Source of the DNA: an uncultured Pelagibacteraceae bacterium
GTDB taxonomy: Bacteria > Pseudomonadota > Alphaproteobacteria > Pelagibacterales > Pelagibacteraceae
Assembly (NCBI GenBank): GCA_902610115.1
Contig: CACLUK010000007.1
Span: forward strand, 1-45,314
Direction of reading: 5' to 3'
Length of the DNA: 45,314 nt
A model generated the notes under the pieces. The model was not told the DNA's origin and searched no databases. It saw only the letters and a program-made list of their open reading frames with translations. Below are positions 35,402-45,314 of the stretch, piece by piece; position 1 is the first letter of the stretch; every line of letters starts with the position of its first letter. The position numbers and the translations under genes were made by a program.

Positions 35402-36329
35402 AATTTATTTAGCGTCACCAAGAGGATTTTGTGCTGGAGTTAAAAGAGCTATAGAAATAGTTGAAAAATCTATCAGCAAGTTTGGAGCTCCGGTATATGT
35501 TCGTCATGAAATAGTGCACAATAAACAGGTTGTTGAAGAGTTAAAAGAAAAAGGTGCAATTTTCGTTGATGAATTATCTGACATAGAAGACGCAAGTAGG
35601 CCTGTAATTTTCTCAGCTCATGGAGTGCCAAAGTCAGTTCCAGAAGAGGCTAAATTAAAAAATTTATCCTTTGTAGATGCAACTTGTCCATTAGTTTCAA
35701 AGGTACACAGAGAGTCGGAGCAATTAAAAAAAAATGGTTTTGAAATATTATTAGTTGGACATAAAAATCACCCTGAAGTTATTGGCACAATGGGTCAGCT
35801 TCCAAAAGGATCAATTAAATTAATCGAGACAAAAAATGATGTTGAAGTACTAAAAGAAAACGATTTTAAAAAACCTCTTGCATATATTACTCAAACAACC
35901 CTTTCTGTAGATGATACAGCTGAAATAGTTGAAGCTCTTAAAAACAAGTTTCCAAAAATTAAAGGCCCCATTAAAGAGGACATATGTTATGCAACTACTA
36001 ACAGACAGTCTGCGGTAAAAGAGATAGCTTCCAAGTGTGATATGTTTTTTGTAGTGGGTAGCCGTAACTCGTCTAATTCTGTCAGATTAGTTGAAGTTGC
36101 AAAAAAAGCTGGTTGTAATAATTCTCATTTAATGCATTCTGAAAAAGAAATTCCTTTTAATGAAATAGAGAATTCTGAAATCATTGGGATTTCTTCTGGA
36201 GCGTCTGCACCAGAAAAGCTTGTTCAAAATTTGTTGGATAATATAAGAAAAGATAGAAAGGTTTCTATTGAAGAGGTAATAGTCGCAGAGGAAAAAGTTG
36301 TATTTAAACTGCCGAAAGAACTCAATTAA
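35385..36329 (+). CDS. ispH: 4-hydroxy-3-methylbut-2-enyl diphosphate reductase
   Basis: IspH makes IPP and DMAPP in the final MEP step. The 314-residue protein has the three conserved cysteines that hold its iron-sulfur cluster: C16 in ASPRGFCAGVKRAI, one in DATCPLVSKVHRE and one in EDICYATTNRQ. HEIVHNKQVVEEL, HGVPKSVPEEA and GHKNHPEVIGTMGQ are also present. It overlaps blh, so the enzyme that supplies isoprenoid units is translationally coupled to the one that ends the retinal pathway. Confidence 0.97.
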   Translation: MKKELKIYLASPRGFCAGVKRAIEIVEKSISKFGAPVYVRHEIVHNKQVVEELKEKGAIFVDELSDIEDASRPVIFSAHGVPKSVPEEAKLKNLSFVDATCPLVSKVHRESEQLKKNGFEILLVGHKNHPEVIGTMGQLPKGSIKLIETKNDVEVLKENDFKKPLAYITQTTLSVDDTAEIVEALKNKFPKIKGPIKEDICYATTNRQSAVKEIASKCDMFFVVGSRNSSNSVRLVEVAKKAGCNNSHLMHSEKEIPFNEIENSEIIGISSGASAPEKLVQNLLDNIRKDRKVSIEEVIVAEEKVVFKLPKELN

Positions 36330-37297
36330 TGGCTGTCTATACAAAGTTAAATCAAAATAAAATTGAGGAAATTTTATCTAATTATAGTTTAGGTAAGTTG
36401 GATTCATTCAAAGGAATTGAAGAAGGTATTGAAAATACAAACTATTTTTTATCGGTTAATAAAAAAAAATTTATTTTAACTATTTACGAAAAAAGAGTTA
36501 AATCTGATGATCTTCCTTTTTTTTCTGATCTAATGTCATCTTTAAATAAAGCTGGGTTTAAATGCCCTGCTCCTATTTCTAATAATGATAATAAAACTAT
36601 TACAAATTTTGGGGGAAAAAAATTAATGATTGTTTCATTTCTTGAGGGAAAGGCAAAACAAAATTTATCTCCAGTCAATTGTAAATCAATCGGATCTGAA
36701 ATAGCTAAAATGCATGAGCTCACAAAGAATTTAAAATTAAAACGACAAAATGACTTATCCGTAAATTCATGGAGAAAATTATTTAATTCAGTTAAAAATA
36801 AATGTGAAAATATACATAAAGATCTGCCAAGATTAATTGAGGAAAATCTCAATGATGTTGAAAAAAGTTGGCCAAAAAGTCTACCAAGAGGAATAATCCA
36901 TGCAGACTTATTTCACGACAATATTTTTTTTATTCAAGATAAATTTGGTGGTATTATTGATTTTTATTTTTCATGTGAAGATTTTTATGCGTTTGAAATC
37001 GCTATTTGTTTTAACGCTTTGTGTTTTGACGGACTAAAAAGTAATTTAAGTTTTAACGTCACTAAAGCAAAGAATTTTATAGATGGATATACATGTGTAA
37101 GAAAATTGTCTCAAGAAGAATTAAATAGTATTAAAGTTTTATCTCAAGGCGCTGCTTTAAGATTCTTGCTAACTCGAGTATTCGATGCGTTAAATAAAGT
37201 AGAAGGAGCAATAGTCAAAATTAAAGATCCAATGGAGTATTTAAAAAGATTAGAATTTCACAAGAATGCAAAAAATCATGAGGATTATTTCTTTTAA
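36329..37297 (+). CDS. thrB: Homoserine kinase (aminoglycoside-phosphotransferase fold)
   Basis: This enzyme phosphorylates homoserine on the way to threonine; thrC lies nearby on the other strand. The 322-residue protein is the APH-fold form common in alphaproteobacteria rather than the GHMP form. Visible are GIEEGIENTNYFLS, FILTIYEKRV with the ATP-lysine region, the catalytic GIIHADLFHDNIFF and the metal-binding IDFYFS. It overlaps ispH and rnhA by one base each. The ispH-thrB-rnhA order is frequent in alphaproteobacteria. Confidence 0.92.
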   Translation: MAVYTKLNQNKIEEILSNYSLGKLDSFKGIEEGIENTNYFLSVNKKKFILTIYEKRVKSDDLPFFSDLMSSLNKAGFKCPAPISNNDNKTITNFGGKKLMIVSFLEGKAKQNLSPVNCKSIGSEIAKMHELTKNLKLKRQNDLSVNSWRKLFNSVKNKCENIHKDLPRLIEENLNDVEKSWPKSLPRGIIHADLFHDNIFFIQDKFGGIIDFYFSCEDFYAFEIAICFNALCFDGLKSNLSFNVTKAKNFIDGYTCVRKLSQEELNSIKVLSQGAALRFLLTRVFDALNKVEGAIVKIKDPMEYLKRLEFHKNAKNHEDYFF

Positions 37298-37719
37298 TGA
37301 AATTAAAAATTTATACTGATGGTGCTTGCTCTGGAAATCCTGGGAAAGGAGGTTGGGCCGCAATCATATTGGATGATTCTAATCAATCAAGTATTTCTGG
37401 AAGTGAAAGTAATACAACTAATAATAGGATGGAATTAATGGCTGCAATTATGGCATTAAAGAAAATAAAAAAGAAATCAGAGATTACAATTTTTACTGAC
37501 TCAAAATATGTGAAAGATGGAATAACTGATTGGATTAAAAAGTGGAAAGTTAACAATTGGAAGAGTTCAAACAATAAAACAGTTAAAAACAAAGATCTTT
37601 GGATTAATTTGGATAATGCTTGTCTAAAACATAAAGTTACTTGGAAATGGGTTAAAGCTCACGCTGGCAACAAATATAATAATCTTGTTGATGAATTAGC
37701 AGTTTCGAAAACTAAATAG
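37297..37719 (+). CDS. rnhA: Ribonuclease HI
   Basis: RNase HI cuts the RNA strand of RNA-DNA hybrids. The 140-residue protein has catalytic D8 in IYTDGACSGNPGKGGWAA, the Glu in NNRMELMAA, the Asp in IFTDSKYVKDGI, and the fourth acidic residue in NNLVDELAV. The basic handle region (WIKKWKVNNWKSS) is present. It ends the fifteen-gene forward run. The 3' end overlaps the convergent peroxiredoxin by 8 bases. Together with rnhB the window holds both RNase H types. Confidence 0.97.
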   Translation: MKLKIYTDGACSGNPGKGGWAAIILDDSNQSSISGSESNTTNNRMELMAAIMALKKIKKKSEITIFTDSKYVKDGITDWIKKWKVNNWKSSNNKTVKNKDLWINLDNACLKHKVTWKWVKAHAGNKYNNLVDELAVSKTK

Positions 37720-38197
37720 ATTTTAAAAAGCTTTCAGCTGAAGATAATTCACAAGTAGCTGTTTCTTTTTCTTCCTCTAATTTTTTAACTTCACAATTCT
37801 CCACTAACATAGTGTAACGATTAGATCTAATTCCTAATCCTTTTTCGGATTTATCTACTTCTGCTCCGATAGCTTTTGTAAATTTAAGAAAGGGATCGCC
37901 AGCCATGAAAATTTTACTTTCAGCATTTTGATTATCACCCCAGGCCTTCATTACATTAGGATCATTTACAGCGATGCATACAATTTTTGTAATTCCTTTT
38001 TGAGTAGCTAAGTCGTAATTTTTTATATACCCAGGGAGATGAAGAGCCGAACAAGTTTTAGTAAAAGCCCCAGGCATACCTAAAATAATAGTCTTGCCTT
38101 TACAAAGATCCAATATATCAATTTTTTTTACATCATTATTTTGGTCAAGATAAAATAACTCCGAGTTAGGTAGTTTGTCTCCTATTTTTATTCTCAT
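37712..38197 (-). CDS. Peroxiredoxin of the Prx5 group
   Basis: This 161-residue thiol peroxidase has the peroxidatic cysteine C49 in GMPGAFTKTCSALHLPGY, the signature of Prx5/PMP20/AhpC-TSA redoxins. Other features are VNDPNVMKAWGD and the GLGIRSNRYTMLVE segment. Further cysteines lie at the C-terminus (ENCEVKK and TATCELS), and one could act in resolution. It reduces hydrogen or organic peroxides, likely with glutaredoxin or thioredoxin. It overlaps thrC by 4 bases in ATGA. Confidence 0.92.
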   Translation of the reverse strand: MRIKIGDKLPNSELFYLDQNNDVKKIDILDLCKGKTIILGMPGAFTKTCSALHLPGYIKNYDLATQKGITKIVCIAVNDPNVMKAWGDNQNAESKIFMAGDPFLKFTKAIGAEVDKSEKGLGIRSNRYTMLVENCEVKKLEEEKETATCELSSAESFLKSI

Positions 38198-39570
38198 TGA
38201 ATTTTACCCAAAATATAATTTTTAACTTCTGAATTTGAATTTCCAATAATATCAAATGTTTCCTTTTTATCTATATTCAACTTTAAATGCTTAGGTGGAT
38301 CTAAGCTTTTTCCTATAGCTTTTTTTATTGTATCGCTGAATTTGTAAGGATGAGCTGTACCAAGAACAATTATATTTCCTAAGTTTTTAAAACTTTTTGC
38401 TGCTACTACACCAGTAGCAGTATGAGGATCAATTATAAATTTATGCTCTTTATATATTTCATCGATTACAGATATTGTCTCATCATCTGTAACTTTTACT
38501 GCTTCAAAATCTTTTTTAATTTTATCGACTTCTTTTTTTTCTAAGCTGAATAAACTTTTTGAAGATAAATCACTCATTAATGATCCTACCTTACTATCGC
38601 TTTCATCTAATATATAATAAAGAAGCCTTTCAAAATTACTGGCAACTTGTATATCCATACTTGGTGTTATGGTTGCCTTCACTGTATCAGGTTTATATTC
38701 ACCTGTATTGATTACTCTTTGTAAAATATCATTTTTATTTGTAGCAACTATAAGTTTATTAATTGGTAAACCCATTTTTTTTGCTACATATCCAGCATAG
38801 ATATCTCCAAAATTACCAGTTGGTACTGAAAAGCTAATATTATTTTTTTTTAATTTAAAGAAAGAATAAAAATAATAAACAATTTGACAAACAATTCTAG
38901 CCCAATTGATAGAATTTACACCTGACATATTTATTTTTGATCTAAAACTATTTTCATTAAAAAGCTCTTTTACAATTTTTTGACAATCATCAAATGAACC
39001 CTCAATAGCAATATTATAAATATTAGCACCACCAATTGTTGTCATTATTTTTCTTTGAGTATTAGAAATTTTATTATGCGGATGCAGAACAAAAAGATTT
39101 ATATTTTTTCTATTGCTTAATGCTGCAATAGCTGCTGAACCAGTATCTCCTGATGTAGCAACTACGATATTTACAGTTTTATCTTTAGCGACTTCTAAGT
39201 AGTCATACAAATTGCCAATTACCTGCATTGCAATATCTTTAAAAGCTAAAGTAGGTCCATGATAAAGTTCGAGAAGATTTATATTTCCAATTTTTTTTAT
39301 ATTTACAACTTCTTTATCTTTAAAACTACTATAAGATTTTTTAATCAGTGAGCTAAGTTCTTCTTTTTTAATTTCATCTGAACAAAAATTAAAGATAATT
39401 TCTGTAGCAAGTTCATTATAATTTAGTTGACTTAAATTATTAAGTTCTTCTTGACTATACTTCTTTATTTCTGCAGGCAAAAATAATCCACCGCCTGGTG
39501 CAAGTCCTCTTAAGAAAATATCTTTAAAACTAAATTCTAAAAATTTATCCCTAGTGCTAAAATAATTCAT
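38194..39570 (-). CDS. thrC: Threonine synthase
   Basis: ThrC converts phosphohomoserine to threonine with PLP. The 458-residue length fits the class of fungal and proteobacterial enzymes. The PLP lysine is in HGPTLAFKDIAMQVIGN. VATSGDTGSAAIAAL and the SVPTGNFGDIYAGYVAKKMG loop bind the cofactor phosphate and the substrate. It overlaps the surf1 gene upstream by 4 bases, as part of the oxidase cluster. In other alphaproteobacteria thrC also follows the cox genes and surf1. Confidence 0.96.
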   Translation of the reverse strand: MNYFSTRDKFLEFSFKDIFLRGLAPGGGLFLPAEIKKYSQEELNNLSQLNYNELATEIIFNFCSDEIKKEELSSLIKKSYSSFKDKEVVNIKKIGNINLLELYHGPTLAFKDIAMQVIGNLYDYLEVAKDKTVNIVVATSGDTGSAAIAALSNRKNINLFVLHPHNKISNTQRKIMTTIGGANIYNIAIEGSFDDCQKIVKELFNENSFRSKINMSGVNSINWARIVCQIVYYFYSFFKLKKNNISFSVPTGNFGDIYAGYVAKKMGLPINKLIVATNKNDILQRVINTGEYKPDTVKATITPSMDIQVASNFERLLYYILDESDSKVGSLMSDLSSKSLFSLEKKEVDKIKKDFEAVKVTDDETISVIDEIYKEHKFIIDPHTATGVVAAKSFKNLGNIIVLGTAHPYKFSDTIKKAIGKSLDPPKHLKLNIDKKETFDIIGNSNSEVKNYILGKIQ

Positions 39571-40229
39571 TTTTTTCTTCTAAAATATAAATAATAAAAA
39601 ATTATTGAGATTGATATTGCATACCATGTTATAGCATATTTAAGGTGATTATTTGGCACATCTATACTTATCTTTTTAGGAAGTGGTGTCTTGGCTTTAT
39701 TATCCTCCAAAAAAATTACAAACTCATTAAATTGCTCTCCTGTAGCTTCTTTTAAATCTTCTAAATTTAATGAAAACCAAATATTATTTAAAATATCGTT
39801 ATCTGGTTTAAATATACTTGGTTTATAAATTTCTCTTAAAAGACCAATTATTTCACTATCACTTTCTGCTTTGAGATTTATACTTGCGCTACCTTTTAGT
39901 TCTTTTTTAATCCATCCTCTATTAATTAAAACATTTTGATTTTTGTCAGTCCTAAAAGGAGTGACTACATCATATCCAGGTTTTCCACTATCATTCAAGC
40001 TATAAAGGTAAATTTGCTTATCAAAATTAAATTTTCCTTTAGCTCTTACTCTCTGATAATTTTTCTTAATTGAATTAGAATACTCTATTGGTTTAGAGTC
40101 TAATCCAAAAGTAATTTCGCTTATTAGTTCTAGCTTCCATTGCAATCTATAAAGTTGCCAAGTCCCTAAAGCACAAAATACCGTTACAAAAAAAATTACG
40201 AATAGTTGAAATAAAAATGCTCTTTTCAA
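39567..40229 (-). CDS. SURF1-family cytochrome oxidase assembly protein
   Basis: SURF1/Shy1 proteins help insert heme a into subunit I. The protein has an N-terminal membrane helix (AFLFQLFVIFFVTVFCALGT) followed by WQLYRLQWK, a periplasmic beta domain with VLINRGWIKKEL, and a C-terminal helix (YAITWYAISISIIFYYLYF). No ATG fits. I use the TTG at 40229, 8 bases after the coxC stop, giving 220 residues; a TTG at 40265 inside coxC is the alternative. It overlaps thrC by 4 bases. Confidence 0.88.
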   Translation of the reverse strand: MKRAFLFQLFVIFFVTVFCALGTWQLYRLQWKLELISEITFGLDSKPIEYSNSIKKNYQRVRAKGKFNFDKQIYLYSLNDSGKPGYDVVTPFRTDKNQNVLINRGWIKKELKGSASINLKAESDSEIIGLLREIYKPSIFKPDNDILNNIWFSLNLEDLKEATGEQFNEFVIFLEDNKAKTPLPKKISIDVPNNHLKYAITWYAISISIIFYYLYFRRKK

Positions 40230-40236
40230 TTTGAGA

Positions 40237-41028
40237 TTAGCTTCCCCAAATATAGATCGCAGCAAATAAGAATAACCAAACTACGTCAACAAAATGCCAG
40301 TACCAGGCTGCTGCTTCAAATCCAAAATGGTGTTGGGGCGTCGAGTGACCTCTCATTGATCGAAACAAACAAACTGCAAGAAAAACTGTTCCGACAATTA
40401 CGTGAAAACCGTGAAAACCAGTCGACATATAAAATGTGGAACCATAAATTCCACCATCTAAAGTAAATGTTGCGTGATGATACTCATAAGCTTGAAAACA
40501 AGAAAATATAAATCCTAAAAATACTGTTGCGATCAAACCATTTACTAATCCTTTTCTGTCATTTTCTAACATTGCATGATGCGCCCAGGTTACAGTAGTT
40601 CCTGATAACAATAAAATTAGAGTGTTGATTAATGGTATATCCCAAGGATCAAAAGTTTTAATATCTGCTGGTGGCCATATACCTCCTATAGAATCTGATG
40701 GAAATAAACTTGCGTTAAAGAAAGCCCAGAACCATGCAACAAAAAACATTACTTCAGAGGCGATAAATAATGTCATACCGTACCTATGTCCAATTTGAAC
40801 TACAGGAGTATGATGGCCTTGATGTTCTGCTTCTTCTATAACATCCCGCCACCACATAAATGCACCATAAACTACTAATGCAAATCCAATTAATAATAAC
40901 CAAAGAGCTTTTGAGTGGAAATAATAAACTGCTCCAAAAGCTAAGACTAAAGTAGCAAATGAAACATAGATCGGCCAAGGACTTGGGTCAACTAAATGGT
41001 AATCGTGTTTTGGTTTTCCTTCTGACAT
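40237..41028 (-). CDS. ctaE: Cytochrome c oxidase subunit III
   Basis: This 263-residue, seven-helix subunit stabilises the aa3 oxidase and its oxygen route. Recognisable stretches are HDYHLVDPSPWPIYVSFATL, MTLFIASEVMFFVAWFWAFF, TGFHGFHVIVGTVFL and the end AAWYWHFVDVVWLFLFAAIY. The start codon abuts the ctaG stop. Order ctaG-ctaE-surf1 is standard in alphaproteobacteria. Confidence 0.97.
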   Translation of the reverse strand: MSEGKPKHDYHLVDPSPWPIYVSFATLVLAFGAVYYFHSKALWLLLIGFALVVYGAFMWWRDVIEEAEHQGHHTPVVQIGHRYGMTLFIASEVMFFVAWFWAFFNASLFPSDSIGGIWPPADIKTFDPWDIPLINTLILLLSGTTVTWAHHAMLENDRKGLVNGLIATVFLGFIFSCFQAYEYHHATFTLDGGIYGSTFYMSTGFHGFHVIVGTVFLAVCLFRSMRGHSTPQHHFGFEAAAWYWHFVDVVWLFLFAAIYIWGS

Positions 41029-41579
41029 TATGTGTTACTCTTTTCGTAATAGCCTGATGAAAAAAAAGTAAAAGACAAAGTTACATCAGACATATTTTTA
41101 GTTTTATTATCATCAACTACTTTGGGATCCAAGAAAAAAGTTAATACAAACTCTTTTTTTTCACCTGGTTGCAAGGTTTGTTTTTCAAAACAAAAACAGC
41201 CTATCTTATTTAGATAAATACCAAATGGTGATGGCGAAACATTAAAAGTTGCTGACCCTGAAGAAATTTCATTGCTAGGATTTTCAACGTTAAATTTCAC
41301 TGTATGAACTTCACCAGGTTTTAAGTTTAAAGTATTCTTCTCAGGATAAAATTTCCAATCTAAAGTACTATTGATGTTTGTATCAAATCTCATTTTATAG
41401 TCTTGGTTAACTATTATTTTTGGAATTTCTTTATTAGTTGCGTTTTGGGTAGTCCCACCGAAGCCTGTTACTCTGCAAAACAAATCATATAAAGGAACTG
41501 CTGCAAAAGACAATCCAAGCATTAGTAAAAATATCGATACTAAAGCGATAGGTGTTAAGTTTTTTTTGCTTATATTCAT
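41028..41579 (-). CDS. ctaG: Cytochrome c oxidase assembly protein CtaG/Cox11
   Basis: Cox11 delivers copper to the CuB site of subunit I. The 183-residue protein has one N-terminal membrane anchor (IALVSIFLLMLGLSFAAVPL), the conserved YDLFCRVTGFGGTTQ and the copper-binding KIGCFCFEKQTL with FFLDP. Its ATG shares the final A of the stop of the small upstream gene (TAATG), indicating translational coupling. Confidence 0.96.
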   Translation of the reverse strand: MNISKKNLTPIALVSIFLLMLGLSFAAVPLYDLFCRVTGFGGTTQNATNKEIPKIIVNQDYKMRFDTNINSTLDWKFYPEKNTLNLKPGEVHTVKFNVENPSNEISSGSATFNVSPSPFGIYLNKIGCFCFEKQTLQPGEKKEFVLTFFLDPKVVDDNKTKNMSDVTLSFTFFSSGYYEKSNT

Positions 41580-41692
41580 TATATTTCTCTATTATAAATT
41601 CCAATATTATAGAAAGTTAATACAAATAAAAAAATCATAAATAAGATTAATATTAAAGCTGTTATTAGGTTTTTTTTCTTTTTGTTCATCAT
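41579..41692 (-). CDS. Small single-span membrane protein between ctaB and ctaG (CoxF-like)
   Basis: This 37-residue open frame starts MMNKKKKN, continues with one membrane helix (LITALILILFMIFLFVLTFY) and ends NIGIYNREI. It begins 1 base after the ctaB stop, and its TAA overlaps the ctaG ATG as TAATG. The alternative start is the second ATG at 41689. Alphaproteobacteria often carry a short one-helix protein (CoxF and similar) in exactly this slot; the 'basic start, helix, then T....G' pattern resembles it. The position and tight coupling are the main support. A role in oxidase assembly is inference. Confidence 0.7.
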   Translation of the reverse strand: MMNKKKKNLITALILILFMIFLFVLTFYNIGIYNREI

Positions 41693-41693
41693 A

Positions 41694-42608
41694 TTACTTT
41701 AAAAAATTATCAATTAGTAAAATTAAGAAAATAAAAAACAAATAAAAAATTGAGTATATGAAAATTTTTCTCGCTATTTTATTTGAAATACTTGCTATTT
41801 TAGACCTGTATAATCTTAAACATAAATAAACATAGTATGCAGACATCATAGAGGATATGGCTAGATAAAATACGCTAGCAAAATTTAAAAAGTAAGGTGC
41901 AATTATTGCAGGTAGCATCATTAAAGCATAAAAAAGTATATTCACTTTAGTTGTTTTTGTTCCAGAAATTATAGGTAGCATTGGAATTTTTGCTTTTTTA
42001 TAATCACTTGATTTATATAAACTTAACGCCCAAAAATGTGATGGTGTCCATAGAAAAATAATTAAAAATAAAATTATTGGCTCAACAGAGATACTTCCAG
42101 TTGATATTGTCCATCCAATAACAGGTGGTAATGCACCAGCTGCACCACCTATAACAATATTTTGCGGAGTTTTCCTTTTTAACCAAATCGTATAAATAAA
42201 AAAATAAAAAGCAATTGTTGAGGCTAATAAAATTGCAGAAATTAAGTTAGCTGAAAAATAAATTATGCTTACTGACAAAGCTGATAAAACTATACCAAAA
42301 TATAAAGCTTGATTTTTTTTTACTTTTCCAGTTGGGATTGGTCTTAAACAAGTTCTGCTCATCAAGGCATCTAGGTCTGACTCATACCACATATTTAGAG
42401 TTCCAGCAGCTCCAGACCCGATAGCTACAGCTAAGAGAGAAATGCAAGCAGATGTAAAGTCTACATTAATCGGTGCTATTAATAAACCTACCATACATGT
42501 AAATAAGACAAGAGACATTACCCTAGGTTTCATTAAGTTAAAAAATGAACTTAGGTCCAGTGCTAAACCAAGTTTAGAGTTTCTAAATTTTATACTTATC
42601 TGGCTCAA
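41694..42608 (-). CDS. ctaB: Protoheme IX farnesyltransferase
   Basis: CtaB/Cox10 makes heme O from protoheme and farnesyl diphosphate, the precursor of heme a. The 304-residue UbiA-fold protein has many membrane helices and the signature NMWYESDLDALMSRT followed by RPIPTG, with the N-x2-E-x-D-x2-M-x-R-T pattern. KIPMLPIISG is the second conserved loop. It starts just after the ctaD stop (1 base gap). Confidence 0.96.
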   Translation of the reverse strand: MSQISIKFRNSKLGLALDLSSFFNLMKPRVMSLVLFTCMVGLLIAPINVDFTSACISLLAVAIGSGAAGTLNMWYESDLDALMSRTCLRPIPTGKVKKNQALYFGIVLSALSVSIIYFSANLISAILLASTIAFYFFIYTIWLKRKTPQNIVIGGAAGALPPVIGWTISTGSISVEPIILFLIIFLWTPSHFWALSLYKSSDYKKAKIPMLPIISGTKTTKVNILFYALMMLPAIIAPYFLNFASVFYLAISSMMSAYYVYLCLRLYRSKIASISNKIARKIFIYSIFYLFFIFLILLIDNFLK

Positions 42609-42609
42609 T

Positions 42610-45038
<2,429 letters not shown>

Positions 45039-45060
45039 GAGTTTTTATACAGCTTTTAGA

Positions 45061-45095
45061 CAATTTCACAATTTCAATTAATGCGACAATTAATG
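45061..45095. repeat. Short direct repeats upstream of ctaC
   Basis: CAATTTCA occurs twice in tandem (45061-45068 and 45069-45076). It is followed by CAATTAATG twice (45075-45083 and 45087-45095, 12-base period). They lie 23-57 bases before the ctaC start codon and run into the rsmE stop. They could be regulator sites or chance in AT-rich DNA. Confidence 0.3.
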
Positions 45096-45314
45096 AAAGT
45101 TATTGATAAAATTTACTAATGAAATCGCGCTTATTACAGCCGTATCAGACCTTAGAATGTTTCTAGATAACGTAAAAGGTTTTACCGCTCTATTTTGAAG
45201 TATTAACTCACGTTCAGCTAAAGAAAAATCGCCCTCGGGACCAATTAGTATACAACAGGTATTAGTGTTTTTAAGATCTTCAGCTTTTAAGTTTTCTTTT
45301 GAATTAACATCCGC
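45090..45314 (-). CDS. rsmE: 16S rRNA (uracil-1498-N3)-methyltransferase, 3' part (partial at right edge)
   Basis: The minus strand is open from the window edge to a TAA at 45090, giving the last 74 residues of a SPOUT methyltransferase. The diagnostic segment CCILIGPEGDFSLAERELI is followed by FTLSRNILRSDTAVISAISL, the knot region of RsmE ('IGPEGGfs.eE' and 'LG..ILR.eTA'). RsmE methylates U1498 of 16S rRNA. The N-terminal PUA-like domain lies outside the window. It precedes ctaC on the same strand. Confidence 0.9.
   Translation of the reverse strand, partial: ADVNSKENLKAEDLKNTNTCCILIGPEGDFSLAERELILQNRAVKPFTLSRNILRSDTAVISAISLVNFINNFH

Noticed and set aside
45039-45060. TATAAA box before ctaC as a promoter
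   Set aside because: It lies only about 4 bases from the start codon, so transcription would begin inside the gene.

Overview
The window looks like a piece of the chromosome of a SAR11-type marine alphaproteobacterium (Candidatus Pelagibacter or a close relative). The evidence is strongly AT-rich DNA, Lys/Ile/Asn-rich proteins, and genes packed with overlaps or gaps of a few bases. The gene orders are alphaproteobacterial: petABC, trmL-hemF-greA, rnhB-ccrM, mutY-dciA-dsbA-smc, F0 ATP synthase genes separate from F1, and ctaC-ctaD-ctaB-ctaG-ctaE. A retinal pathway (crtIBY-blh) is also present. No stretch over about 120 bases lacks a gene. I see no insertion sequence, prophage, CRISPR array or rRNA. 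The assignment to SAR11 is inference from these traits.

Left third (1-16.8 kb): a partial folB, then uvrC and pgsA face ilvE. Next is a MarR regulator with an OmpR/EnvZ-type two-component pair, and ubiK divergent from lgt. Then lgt-midA-pgeF, prsA, rplY, pth and ychF run forward. petABC (cytochrome bc1) runs in reverse, and trmL-hemF-greA runs forward.

Middle (16.8-25.3 kb): cca, tRNA-Gln(TTG), ispE and a TPR protein run in reverse. A family-4-like uracil-DNA glycosylase, rnhB and the cell-cycle methyltransferase ccrM run forward. An FAD monooxygenase and mutY run in reverse.

Core (25.25-37.7 kb): fifteen same-strand genes with no gap above 17 bases. They are dciA, a DsbA-like gene, smc, the F0 ATP synthase genes (atpI, B, E, F', F), crtI, crtB, crtY, blh, ispH, thrB and rnhA. 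The run therefore puts the proton channel of ATP synthase directly upstream of the genes that turn phytoene precursors into retinal, the rhodopsin chromophore. The rhodopsin itself and crtE are not in the window.

Right end (37.7-45.3 kb): a reverse-strand aa3 cytochrome oxidase block, ctaC-ctaD-ctaB-small gene-ctaG-ctaE-surf1, leads into thrC and a peroxiredoxin. A partial rsmE sits at the edge. Together bc1, aa3 oxidase, F0 and retinal synthesis make this a proton-motive-force neighbourhood.

Main points for a second look: a short SMC with no visible hinge domain; a perfect inverted repeat carrying two GANTC sites just before ccrM; a family-4-like UDG lacking most iron-sulfur cysteines; a 37-residue membrane gene between ctaB and ctaG; overlapping opposed start codons of mutY and dciA (ATGCAT); and a tRNA-Gln ending 6 bases before the start codon of the CCA-adding enzyme gene.
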